64,000 nt of DNA from Saccharum officinarum (Eukaryota > Streptophyta > Magnoliopsida > Poales > Poaceae), in contig CM036168.1 of the NCBI GenBank assembly GCA_020631735.1, forward strand, positions 99,056,932 to 99,120,931, given 5' to 3'. How positions within the stretch are numbered: the first letter of the stretch is position 1; each line of letters opens with the position of its first letter. Positions 38,019-48,955 of this stretch are shown in pieces. The position numbers and the translations under genes are program-made. Under the pieces are notes generated by a model. It was not told the DNA's origin. It did not search any database and was given only the letters and a program-made list of their open reading frames with translations.

Positions 38019-39167
38019 TGTCGGTGTTCGGACCGAGGGGGGTCCTAAACCAACGAGTAAATGCTGCGTGACTCTTTCCTGGATGGTGATGCAAGGAGAA
38101 CACATGGGGGTTTATCCTGGTTCGGGCAAAAGAAGGCCCTACGTCCAGCGGGGAAGAGAGGTTTGTATTTCCTTGCACCGAGGTGCTCGTGTAGGGGTTA
38201 TAAGCAGGCGAGAGAGGGTGTCGAGCCCAAGTCTCAAAGAGAAAAAGGAGAAAGATGGTTGCTTTGCGTTTTTTCCGTGATGCTTCCGCCCCTCTATTCG
38301 TCGCCCTGGCCTGTCCTTTTATAGGGCGAGAGGAGGCCAAGTCGAGGGGAGCCTTGAGGCGATGCTTCGTCGATTCCTGTTGAGTTGACTGTAGCGACGT
38401 GGCTTCGGGATGGCCAGCCATCCCTGGGTACCCTGGCATGGTGCGGGACAAGAGGGTGAAATGACCCAGAGCGCCACGCCATACCGTCCTTCGAGCTAAG
38501 TCGAGCGTCGGGGCCGGGTCGAGGCCGGGTCGAGGTCGGATGGATAAGGCCGAATCCCTGGTATCGCGGGGGACGGACCTTGTCTTATCCTCCCTCGAGG
38601 GTGATTGATGGTGAATAGTGCGCGGTAAGGTGGATACAGTGACGGCTTTCACCTCCCATCACGGGATGGGCGGTAAAACAGTGAGACTTGACGTGGGTAT
38701 TGTTCCCGCGTTGACCCATGCCGTAGCCATGCCGGTCGGTGGTAGTAGGTAACCGCATTGAATGCTATGGCTTTTGTCCTGGGTAGGTAAAGAAAGGGTG
38801 TCGAGGAGCCGGGGTGCGGTCGAGGCGCCCCATCGAACGGGCCTCGTGCGAGTCGGAGCCGGGGCGCGGTCGAGGCGCCCCATCGAGCGGGCCTCGTACG
38901 AGTCGGAGCCGGGGCGTGGTCGAGGCGCCCCGTCGAGCGGGCCTCGTACGAGTCGGAGCCGGGGCGCGGTCGAGGTGCCCCGTCGAGCGGGCCTCGTACG
39001 AGTCGGAGCCGGGGCACGGTCGAGGCGCCCCGTCGAGCGGGCCTCGTACGAGTCGGAGCCGGGGCGCGGTCGAGGCCCCCGTCGAGCGGGCTATCTTCCA
39101 GTGTGGTTTCGGTTATGTTAGTGTTTTAGCGATAGGTGTGGGTACCCCCGTACTGTTGGTACCGACA
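38019..39167 (-). repeat. 3' LTR of element B
   Basis: 1149 bp, starting TGTCGGTGTTCGG and ending GGTACCGACA on the plus strand. It contains the 50-bp minisatellite and, on the minus strand, the TATAAAAG box at 38316-38323. It is longer than the 5' LTR by about one minisatellite unit. Confidence 0.95.
38807..39091. repeat. 50-bp minisatellite in the 3' LTR of B, about 5.7 units
   Basis: Units start at 38807, 38857, 38907, 38957 and 39007, with a partial unit from 39057. Each begins AGCCGGGG and ends CGAGTCGG. In element orientation it lies in U3 upstream of the TATA box. Confidence 0.95.
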
Positions 39168-39181
39168 GTAGCCCCCGAGCC
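39168..39181 (-). other. Polypurine tract of element B
   Basis: The minus strand reads GGCTCGGGGGCTAC directly before the LTR start TGTCGG. Similar GCCCCCGAGCC strings recur in the next few hundred bases. Positions 39182-39370 hold only such G/C-rich untranslated sequence. Confidence 0.7.
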
Positions 39182-39370
39182 TTTGGGTGAGTGTGTGATC
39201 ACTCTCCCAGAGGTTGGTCAGAACTTGAGTCGTGGCATCGTGATTTTTTCCGGTGGGGGCGCGCGAGCGCACCCGCCGGGTGTAGCCCCCGAGGCCTCGG
39301 TGGAGTATGGAGACTCCTCCGAGGTCTTGTTCGCGTTTGATCGGGGGACATTACGTTGCGGTCAAGCCCC

Positions 39371-40855
39371 CGAGCCTCGTGCGCCGAGGTCGATCGGGGT
39401 CCCGGCCGTCTTTCGCCGTGCGACCCTCACGCTCCTTTTTCGAAAAAAGGAGGAGGGGTGGAGAATGTCGTACTACCCTCGTTTGGGCCCGAGTTACGAC
39501 GATCTCCGGTGAGCTGCTAGCAGGGGAATTCGAGTGAGAACCCGTGCCCTGTTCGTTAGAGGTCGGCTAGTGGCCCGGAGGCGCCCTCAAAAATGCCAAG
39601 AAGCGGTCGTGTGGATCTCGATTCCCTTCGACAGGATTCGAGGGCTCGATGCCTCCCCCGGAGGGATTCCTACCACAACCTTCTCCTTCGGCCTCGAATA
39701 CGTCCTGGGGTGCCTCGAGAGCGTGGCTCGAGCCCTTGGCCATGTACGGGCGCACCCTGGGTCGTCCCTAACTCTGTTGCTCGAGGGCAGCTATCGAACC
39801 CCGTTCGAGGGCCAGCTTTCGCTCCCTCGAGACTTATTGCAGGCTTCGCACCCATTTTTGCGGTCGGGACCCCGAGCCTCGCACGCACGAGGTCGATCAG
39901 AGTCCCAGTCGTCTTTCGCGACCCTCACGCTCCTTTTTCGAAAAAAGGAGGAGGGGTGGAGAATGTCGTACTACCCTCGTTTGGGCCCGAGTTACGACGA
40001 TCTCCGGTGAGCTGCTAGCGGGGGAATTCGAGTGAGAACCCGTGCCCCGTTCGTTAGGGGTCGGCTAGTGGCCCGGAGGCACCCTCAAAAATGCCAAGAA
40101 GCGGTCGTGTGGATCTCGATTCCCTTCGACAGGATTCGAGGGCTCAATGCCTCCCCCGGAGGGATTCCTACCACAACCTTCTCCTTCGGCCTCGAATACG
40201 TCCTGGGGTGCCTCGAGAGCGTGGCTCGAGCCCTTGGCCATGTACGGGCGCACCCTGGGTCGTCCCTAACTCTGTTGCTCGAGGGCAGCTGTCGAACCCC
40301 GTTCGAGGGCCAGCTTTCGCTCCCTCGAGACTTATTGCGGGCTTCGCACCCATTTTTGCGGTCGGGACCCCGAGCCTCGCACGCACGAGGTCGATCAGAG
40401 TCCCGGTCGTCTTTCGCGACCCTCACGCTCCTTTTTCGAAAAAAGGAGGAGGGGTGGAGAATGTCGTACTACACTCGTTTGGGCCCGAGTTACGACGATC
40501 TCCGGTGAGCTGCTAGCGGGGGAATTCGAGTGAGAACCCGTGCCCCGTTCATTAGGGGTCGGCTAGTGGCCCGGAGGCGCCCTCAAAAATGCCAAGAAGT
40601 GGTCATGTGGATCTCGATTCCCTTCGACAGGATTCGAGGGCTCGATGCCTCCCCCGGAGGGATTCCTACCACAACCTTCTCCTTCGGCCTCGAATACGTC
40701 CTGGGGTGCCTCGAGAGTGTGGCTCGAGCCCTTGGCCATGTACGGGCGCACCCTGGGTCGTCCCTAACTCTGTTGCTCGAGGGCAGCTGTCGAACCCCGT
40801 TCGAGGGCCAGCTTTCGCTCCCTCGAGACTTATTGCGGGTTTCGCACCCATTTAA
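39371..40855. repeat. Tandem array of a 498-bp unit (about three copies) in the 3' untranslated region of B
   Basis: The units share landmarks spaced 498 bp apart. For example, CGAAAAAAGGAGGAGGGG occurs near 39440, 39938 and 40436. The first unit begins in diverged form near 39371, and the last stops at 40855. Adjacent units differ at only a few positions, so the array is young. Three parallel ORFs of about 158 codons arise from the repetition and are not thought to be genes. Tandem repeats at this place are known in Ogre and Grande, of the same lineage. Confidence 0.93.
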
Positions 40856-41205
40856 GACATACCTAGAGATATTTCGTTGGCCGGGCGCGTTTTTTCGGGA
40901 GACGAGATCGGCGCGGTATTGGCGTACAGTTACGACGTGGGGAGCGGCCACGTGCTCAGTTCCTGCGAGATATAAGGAAACGGTTAGGTGAGCGTGTTTA
41001 TCGCGAAAAACCGCTCCTTACTTTTCGCGCGGCCGTTGGGCTTCCGTCCGGGCATATAAAGCTAGGGCCCTGGGGTCTTCGTTCCCCACTGGTTACTTGC
41101 ATCCCTGCAATCCTTTGCCTTAGACATCCCCTGCCCCATCGCGTTCTCCGCCCGTCTTGCCACAGCCACCGCATCCTTTCCTTCCATCCCCTCCCGACGA
41201 CATCG
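40856..41205 (+). promoter_or_regulatory. Promoter and leader of the antisense accessory gene of B
   Basis: A TATA box, GCATATAAAGC, lies on the plus strand with TATAAA at 41055-41060, 146 bases before the ATG at 41206. Transcription would start around 41085-41095, giving a leader of a little over 100 bases. The preceding 200 bases are G/C-rich with no repeat. The assignment rests on the TATA match, its distance and its direction. Confidence 0.55.
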
Positions 41206-44200
41206 ATGGCAGGAAAGAGCCAGATCCTCCCCGCCGACGACTGGGCCGCCTCCTCGGTGACGGAGAGGAGGTTGGAGGAGTTGGTCGAGGATGGGCTGCT
41301 GCGGCCGAGGACGAACTTGGCGCAGCCGGAGTGGGTGGCGCCCCCTGAAGGGTACGTGGTGAGCTTTGTCAGCTTTCATGAGCGGGGGTTCGGCGTGCCG
41401 GCGTTGGTCTTCATGCGCGCGCTCCTCCACTACTACCGGGTGGAGCTTCATCACCTCTCCCCCAATGCCGTCGCGCAGGCCGCCATCTTCGCGGCGGTCT
41501 GCGAGGGCTACCTCGGGGTGGAGCCGCAGTGGAACCTGTGACTTCACCTTTTCAAGGCCGAGCTCTTCGCCAAGAGGGCAGGGGAGAAAGGCGTCCTGTG
41601 CGTGACCCGAGTTGGGAGCTGCGTGCTACAGGTGAGATCGGGTCGGACGGATCTATACATCCCGGCCCGCCTCATCTCCTCGAACAGTGGGTGGCACGAG
41701 GGTTGGTTCTACCTCCGCAATGATGAAAATCGGTTGCCGAGGTACACCGGCCGCGTGCTGACTGCTCGAGAAGAGCATTGGTCGTACGGAGTGCCCGAGG
41801 CCGAGAAGACGCGCTTGGATCCGCTGCTGGCGGCGCTGCAGCAGCTTCGCCTTCGGGGCCTGATGGCTGCGGCGGTGGCTGCGGGCTTCCATCGCCGCAG
41901 AGTGATGCCGTTGAGCCAGCGTCGTCTCCGCCTGGACCAGATGACTCCGGAGGTGAACCTGGAGGGTACCCGGATGTCCCACGAATCTCTCACCCTCGAG
42001 GAGGTCCTCCGGCAGGCTCGCCGGATGGTCGGGAACTTCAAGGCGGAGGAGGCCAATCAGGTTCCCATGAGGCCTACCGAAGGGTGCGAATCCGTGGTAC
42101 GTGTCCCGGGGCTAAGGTATTGCTATTCTTATTTTTCTGTGGATTTTGCTGATGTGGTCGAGGCCGGCGTGTAGGATTTGTCGGCGTTGCGGGAAACGCG
42201 CCCACCAGTCCCGGAGGACCGGCCTGCCCAGGAGGCTCGATGCCTGCATGCCTCCCAGAAGGAGCAGGCCAAAGAGACGGCCAAGAAGCGGGCGGCCCGC
42301 AAGGCCAAAGAGGCGGAGGCGTTGAAGAAGCGCCGGCGCCAGCAGACCATCGACGGAGTGCCCCTGTCGCCGTCGCCTTCCGAGACAGTCTCAGGGGAGG
42401 ACGACGGCAGCAGCGACGAAGACGATGATGCCCTGTCGCGGTATGAGATTGCGACCAGGCTTGGGGACCTTCCCGACATTCGCCCCCTGCTGGAGCCCAT
42501 CGGGGGGGGCGTCCTCCTCAGTCGTCATGGTCAAGGAGGTCGAGGGGAAGAAGGTGGAGAAGGAAGCGGGCCCCTCGAGGGGAGGGGCCGTTTTACCCTA
42601 GACCCGGCGAGAGGGGTCGACGGGGACGTCCGCACCAGCCGGGGCCTCGCAAGCTCCGGTAGGGGCGGAGACGGCGGTACCGGCGTCGTCATCGGCGGCG
42701 GCGCCGGCGGGAGTAAGGACCCGAGGCCAGCTGGCCTCGGAAGCATAAAGGGCGCAAGGCGGTGCGTCGGCCGGGGCCCCCAGGAGCGCTCGGCCCGCTG
42801 GTGAGGCCGCCGCGAGGCCACCAGCGGCCGTCCCGGGAGGCTCGAGCCGCGCGGGGTCGAGGTACTTGGTGCCGATTTCCGGGTAAGTATCTCAGCTTGG
42901 TTGTCCTGCCTTTCCCAAAGTCCGTTGGCCGACATTTCTTTTCACTTCGCAGGCTGAAGCGGAAGGCGGAGCCAATGGGGCCTACCCCTGTCAAGTCGCT
43001 GCGAGCCAGCGCCGTTGTCCTCAACCGGACGGCGGAGCAGGACGCGGCCTGGGTCCGTCAGGTCGAGGCCACGAAAGGGCGCCTGCGACATCAGCCAGGG
43101 TCAGCCGATGCCGCGGCGGTTGCCGGCCCGGAGCCCGCCGTCGAGGGGGCCGAACCGGCAAAGGCGGCGGCTCTTGACGTGGTCGAGGCGGGGCCCAGGT
43201 CATCGGGGACGGTCGAGGCTGCCGTTGCGGTCGCGATGGGCGAGGCACCCGTCCACGACGCGGAGCGGGCGGGTGCTGACGTGACCAGGGAGGAGGTCGC
43301 GTCGGTGTCAGGGCAAGAGACGGTCCTGGCGAAGGGGTCACAGCCGCGACAAGGCCCGTTGGCAGAGCCAGCGGGCATGGTGGAGGTCGGGGCGATCGAG
43401 CCCCTATCCGGAGCACCGGAAGAAGAGGCTCCGGCGGTGCCGACGGTCGAGGCGCTGGTACCGGAGTCGTCGTCGGTCGAGGCGCCGGCTCCGGAGGCGC
43501 CGGCGGTCGTAAGTGCCCGCCCTCACGCTCCCCTAGACAACATCTCCCTGGACAAGGGAAAACAAACGATGGGGGTCGAGGGGGGTGAGGTCGCGGACCA
43601 GGCCGGTGTCGCGGGACCGGGAGACGCCCCGGCCGGGTCATCCTCGTCGTGGCCCGACATCGCCGCGCTGGCGATAGCGCGGGCCGAGACGGAGCTGCCG
43701 AAGTGGGGGGCCGTCCCTTGAGTTCAGGGACGCTACGAACCCCGATGCCGAGCCCATCTTTGTCTTGAGCGACAAAGATGAGGTGCACCGATGGGAGTAC
43801 CTCGAGGGCGTCCGCCAGCACCTCGACCGGTTGCTCTGAGTGGCGTCCGGTGCCGTGCGGAGTATGGGGGATGCCACCGAGGTACGATCGACCCGTCGGC
43901 TTTCTTGATGTGTTTTTTCCTCGGATTTGTGACCTTTTCGAATCGCGTTCAGGAGCTGAAGGAGTACTCCCGCCGCAAGTCGCTCTTCATCCGGGACGAG
44001 AGTGGTGTGTGGGGCGCGCTATCTCAGCAACGGGTTCTGGTCGAGGAGGCCCAGAAACGGCTATCCGATCGGAACGCCGAGATGGCTGAACTGCGCGTCG
44101 CATACGCCACATTGAAAGAAGAGGCGACGCAGGCATGGGCGGCCGAGGCCGTGATGCGCACAAGCCTGGACAAGGCTCGGGAGGAGGCTGCCCAGGCGCG

Positions 44201-44559
44201 CAGGGACCTCGAGCCCTTGTCTGCGCGGGTGAAGGAGCTCGAGGAGGATGTTTCCCAGGTCAGTCTTCAGCGCGACGCCTTCCACGCCGAGATCACGACG
44301 CTGCGGGGAGCCTCCCAAGAGAAGGACGCAGCTCTCAAGTCTGCTCGGCGTGAAGAGGGCGCTGGCCGTCGTTCATTCGGGGTTTGTGTTTGACATGAGG
44401 CTCGTGGCCGAGGGTTTCATCACAGACCCCGATCGGACAGACGAGGAGAACGAAGATGCGTGCGTGGAGCTGATCGAGGCCACCGAGGAACCCGGGAGCC
44501 GCCTGGCCTCGCTTTTTGAAGCCGAGGTGGTTCCGCCGGCTGACGACGAAGGCCTGTGA
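41206..44559 (+). pseudogene. Antisense spliced accessory gene of element B
   Basis: A four-exon gene opposite to gag-pol. Exon 1 is 41206-42096, intron 42097-42174, exon 2 42175-42882, intron 42883-42952, exon 3 42953-43881, intron 43882-43952, exon 4 43953-44559. All introns are GT-AG, 70-78 bp, and join compatible frames once the frameshifts below are allowed for. Exon 1 (RRLEELVEDGLL, PEGYVVSFVSFHERGFGVP, CEGYLGVEP) resembles the plant 'putative gypsy type transposon' domain (Pfam PF04195, from memory). Exon 2 is basic then acidic; exon 4 is a coiled coil ending DPDRTDEENEDACVEL. Its function is unknown. Breaks: TGA at 41539, a one-base gain in the G run 42502-42509, TAG near 42598, a stop near 42750, and frameshifts near 43710 and 44345. 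Some may be sequencing errors. Confidence 0.8.
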
Positions 44560-45250
44560 GCCAAATCTAGGCATGAAGGCCCATGTAATAAGTTAGTATT
44601 TCGAAATTTGATCGTGGTGGCCGCGGGGGCCTAAAAGACTCGAAACATAAACCGGTTCGTGGTTGATTTAGTTTTACTCGAGCTTTTCTTCCCTTTATCG
44701 CTCGGATCGCGTTCTCATGTGATTTACTTAGCGCGCAGCTGCATCCTTCGGCGTAAGGGAGCGAGTGGAGGTATCGTAGCCCGGGGGCGTAAGTGATCTC
44801 GCGGCTCGACTGCCCTCGAGCTTCGGGGTGATGTTGCGGCCTAGTAAATCGTGTGAGAGTCTGATCTAAGCGACAGGGGGTATGTTCTTTTTTAATTTTA
44901 GGAGCCGTTGTTTAGATCTTCCTAGCGTGAAGGCGTACCTCTAAAAGGCGCAAGGGTCGAGTGGAGGTACCGTAGCCTCGGAGGCGTAGGTGATGCTCCA
45001 GGCTCGAGAGCCCTTTCGAACCTTAGGGTGCTCTTTCAGCGAAGTCGATCTAAGAAATGGTTCTTAAATTTTTAAAAAAGAGCATAAGTTTTTTTGGTTT
45101 TTCGGGGACCGGGGGTTCCCCCCTTGCAGCCCCCGAGGGAGGGTCGACCCTGGGAGTGCAGGGTCGATCCTTCCTCAGCACGAAACGAAAAAATTGAACA
45201 TCGCTGTATTCTTTATTGACGAAAAAGGAAATACAGAGCCTCGAGGCTTT
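44560..45250. other. Spacer between the accessory gene and pol of B
   Basis: No ORF. An AATAA-type signal lies just after the accessory stop (about 44587). An imperfect direct repeat of roughly 80 bp, starting GAGTGGAGGTA(T/C)CGTAGCC, occurs near 44763 and 44958. The two convergent genes probably end their transcripts here. Confidence 0.6.
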
Positions 45251-48200
45251 TCAGGGAAAGAAGCGACGTAGCTGTTCAATGTTCCAAGCGTTGGTGAGGA
45301 TTTCGCCCTTCTCGTTGGATAGCTTGTAGGTGCCCGGCTTTAGTACTTCTGCGACGATGTACAAGCCTTCCCATGGTGGTGTAAGCTTGTGCCGTCCCTT
45401 GGTGTTCTGGTTCCGCCGTAGCACCAAGTCACCAACGTTGAGGTCACGCTTGCGGACGTATCTGTCGTGGTAGCGTCGGAGACCCTGCTGGTACCTGGCA
45501 GAATGCAACAGAGCCACGTCTCGGGCTTCCTCGAGCTGGTCGAGAGCGTCCTGTCTTGTGGCGTCGTTGTGTCCTTCGTTGTATGCCTTCAACCTCGGGG
45601 ATCCGTATTCTATATCGGTTGGTAGCATAGCCTCAGACCCGTAGACTAAGCAGAACGGAGTGAACCCCGTGGCTCGACTCGGCGTTGTTCTTAGGCTCCA
45701 CAGGACCGCGGGTAGCTCGGCAGCCCATTTTTTCCGTGTTTGTTTAGCTTGTTAAAGATTCTGGGCTTCAGGCCTTGTAGGACCATGCCGTTGGCACGTT
45801 CCACTTGCCCGTTTGTTTTTGGATGAGCCACGGCCGACCAGAGCACACGGATGTGGTGGTTGTCGCAGAAATCCAAAAACTTTTTGCCAGTGAACTGGGT
45901 GCCATTGTCTGTGATGATACAGTTGGGGACCCCGAAGCGATGAACAATGTTAGTGAAGAAAAGTACAGCTTGTTCGGACCTGATGCTGGTGATAGGGCGG
46001 GCCTCGATCCACTTGGAGAATTTGTCGATCGCGACGAGCAAGTGGGTGAAGCCGCCGGTCGTTCTTTTCAGTGGTCCGACAAGGTCGAGCCCCCAAACGG
46101 CGAACGGCCATGTGATGGGGATAGTTTGTAGGGCGTGGGCCAGAAGATGAGTCTGTCTCGCATAGTACTGACAACCCTCGCAGGAGCGTACTAGCTTGAC
46201 AGCGTCGGAGACCACGGTCGGCCAATAGAATCCTTGTCGAAAGGCGTTTCCGACGAGGGTTCGAGGCGCAGCGTGGTGACCGCAAGCCCCCGAGTGAAGA
46301 TCGCCGAGCAGATTTCTGCCTTGCTCTTTTGTGATGCAACGTTGGAGGATACCGGTAGGGCTACGACGGTAGAGCTCCCGGCTGTCGCCCATGATCACAA
46401 AAGTTTGGGCCCGATGTGCGATCCATCGAGCCTCAGTCCTATCCGAGGGGAGGTCCCCCTGGATGAGGTAGTCGAGGTACGGGACGCGCCAATCAGGCTC
46501 GAGGTCAGATGGTGGCGTCGAGTCTTCCACCTGCATGGCTTCAGCCCCGGTCGAGGGGGCTTCTGCCTCAGGTGGAAGGTCGATCGACGCCCCGTCGACC
46601 CCCCCGACCGGCCTGAGGTCAACGGATGGGTGCTGAAGGTCTTTCGCGAAGACATCCGGTGGAACCGTGGCTCGACCGGACGCGATTTTTGCCAGTTCGT
46701 CAGCGGCCTCATTATACCTGCGTGCGATGTGGTTGAGCTCGAGGCCGTGAAACTTGTCCTCGAGGCGCCGTACTTCTTGGCAGTAGGCCTCCATCTTGGG
46801 GTCACGGCAGCTCGAGCTCTTCATGACCTGATCGATCACGAGTTGAGAGTCGCCTCGGACGTCGAGGTGTCGGACCCCGAGCTCGATGGCGATTCTCAAC
46901 CCCGTGACGAGTGCCTCGTATTCGGCGACGTTGTTAGACGCAGGGAAATGAAGCCGGACGACGTAGCGCATGTGAACCCCGAGGGGTGAGACGAAGAGCA
47001 AGCCCGCGCCTGCTCCCGTTTTCATCAACGACCCATCGAAGTACATGGTCCACAGCTCCGCCTGGAGCTGTGGAGGTGGGAGTTGTGTGTCAGTCCACTC
47101 GGCCAGAAAATCTGCTAATACCTGTGACTTGATAGCTTTTCGCGGCGCATAGGACAATGCCTCGCCCATGAGCTCGACCGCCCATTTGGCAACCCTACCC
47201 GAGGCTTCCCGGTTCTGGGCTATCTCTCCCAAGGGGAAAGAAGAAACCACAGTAACCGGGTGACCCTCGAAGTAGTGTCGGAGCTTGCGCCGTGTCAAGA
47301 TGACAGCATACAGCAGTTTCTGGATCTGTGGGTATCGACACTTTGTCTCTGAGAGCACCTCGCTAACGAAATAGACCGGCCTCTGGACGAGCAAGGTGTG
47401 TGCCTCCTCGGCCCGTTCGACAACCAGGGCGGCACTGACTACTTGTGTCGTTGCGGCGACATAGAGTAGGAGTGGTTCCCCCGGGGTCGGAGGGACGAGA
47501 ATCGGTGAGTTAGAGAGGGTGGCTTTCAGTTTTGTGAGAGCCTCCTCAGCCTCGAGGTTCCAGGAAAAATGGTCCGATTTCTTCAAGAGACGGTACAGAG
47601 GGAGTGCTTTTTCGCCGAGGCGCGAAATGAAACGGCTGAGTGCCGCCAAGCAACCTGCGACTCTCTGTACGCCCTTGAGATCTCGGATGGGGCCCATCTT
47701 GGTGATTGCAGAGATTTTTTTCAGGGTTGGCCTCGATGCCACGTTTAGATACGATAAACCCTAAAAGCATACCTCGCGGGACGCCGAAGACACATTTCTC
47801 TGGATTGAGTTTAATGTTTTTTGCCCTGAGGCACTTGAATACAACGTCGAGGTCGCTGACCAGATCGCCGGCACGTTGGGTTTTGACCACGATGTCGTCG
47901 ACGTAAGCCTCGACGGTCGACCCAATGTGCTCCCCGAAAACATGTTGCATGCATCGCTGGTACGTTGCCCCTGCGTTCCGGAGACCGAAGGGCATCGTAA
48001 CGTAGCAATACATGCCGAATGGGGTGATGAATGAAGTCGCGAGCTGGTCGGACTCCTTCATTTTGATCTGGTGGTAGCCGGAATATGCATCTAAGAATGA
48101 GAGAGTTTCACATCCCGCGGTGGAATCAACGATTTGATCAATGCGTGGCAAAGGGAAGGGAACTTTCGGACATGCTTTATTTAAACCAGTATAGTCTACG

Positions 48201-48955
48201 CACATCCTCCATTTCCCACTCTTTTTTCTAACTAAGACAGGATTAGCTAGCCACTCGGGATGATGAACCTCCTTGATGAACCCGGCCTCCAACAGTTTGT
48301 GTATCTCCTCGCCGATGATCCTGCGCTTCTCCTCGTCGAAGCGGCGCAGGCGTTGCTTCACCGGTTTGGATCCGGCCCGGATCTCCAAGGCGTGCTCGGC
48401 GACTTCCCTGGGTATGCCCGGCATATCCGAGGGACTCCACGCAAAGATGTCGACGTTCGCGCGGAGAAAGTCGACGAGCACTGCTTCCTATTTAGGATCG
48501 AGGGTGGCGCTGACGTTCAGCGTCCTCCCCTTGGGATCAGCGGGGTCGAGGGATACGAGCTTGACGTCTTCGGCGGGCTCGAAGCTGCCGGCATGGCGTT
48601 TTGGGTCGGGGATCGCATTGGCTAGACCGTCGAGGTCTGCGGCCAAGATCGCTGACCCCAAAACAGCCTCGCCGTGCTCGACGCACTCGACGTCGCACTC
48701 GTAGGCATGTTCAAACGAGGGCCCTACAGTGATGACACCGTTTGGGCCAGGCATTTTGAGCTTGAGGTAGGTGTAGTTCGGAATCGCCATGAACTTGGCG
48801 TAGCATGGGCGTCCCAGGATAGCGTGGTACGTTCCACGGAATCCGACCACTTCGAAAGTGAGAGTTTCCTTTCGGAAGTTGGCCGGTGTGCCAAAGCAAA
48901 CAGGCAGATCGACCCGCCCGAGGGGTTCCGCCCGTTTCCCGGCACGACTCCGTGG
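45251..48955 (-). pseudogene. Element B pol: RT, RNase H, archaeal-type RNase H, integrase
   Basis: RT contains WRMCVDYTGLNKACPK and YVDDIVVK (about 47880). RNase H follows, then a second RNase H of archaeal type (MYFDGSLMKTGAGAGLLF, about 47040), the mark of the Tat lineage. Integrase has an HHCC finger ending CEGCQYYA, then GLDLVGP, IITDNGTQF and NGQVERANG as the D, D and E blocks, and ends at TAG/TAA-bounded RRFFP (45251). Breaks are few: TAG at 48488 (Gln expected), one extra base in the T run 47715-47721, one missing base in the T run 45728-45733, and a frameshift near 48955. Both run-length shifts lie in homopolymers, so the copy could be closer to intact than it looks. The domains are otherwise complete. 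Confidence 0.92.

Noticed and set aside
38807..39091. CRISPR-like array of regular repeats
   Set aside because: Units are head-to-tail 50-bp repeats with no spacers, in a plant LTR.
39534..40991. Three paralogous genes of about 158 codons
   Set aside because: They arise from the 498-bp tandem unit, which is open in several frames. No domain is seen, and the third ends in unrelated sequence.
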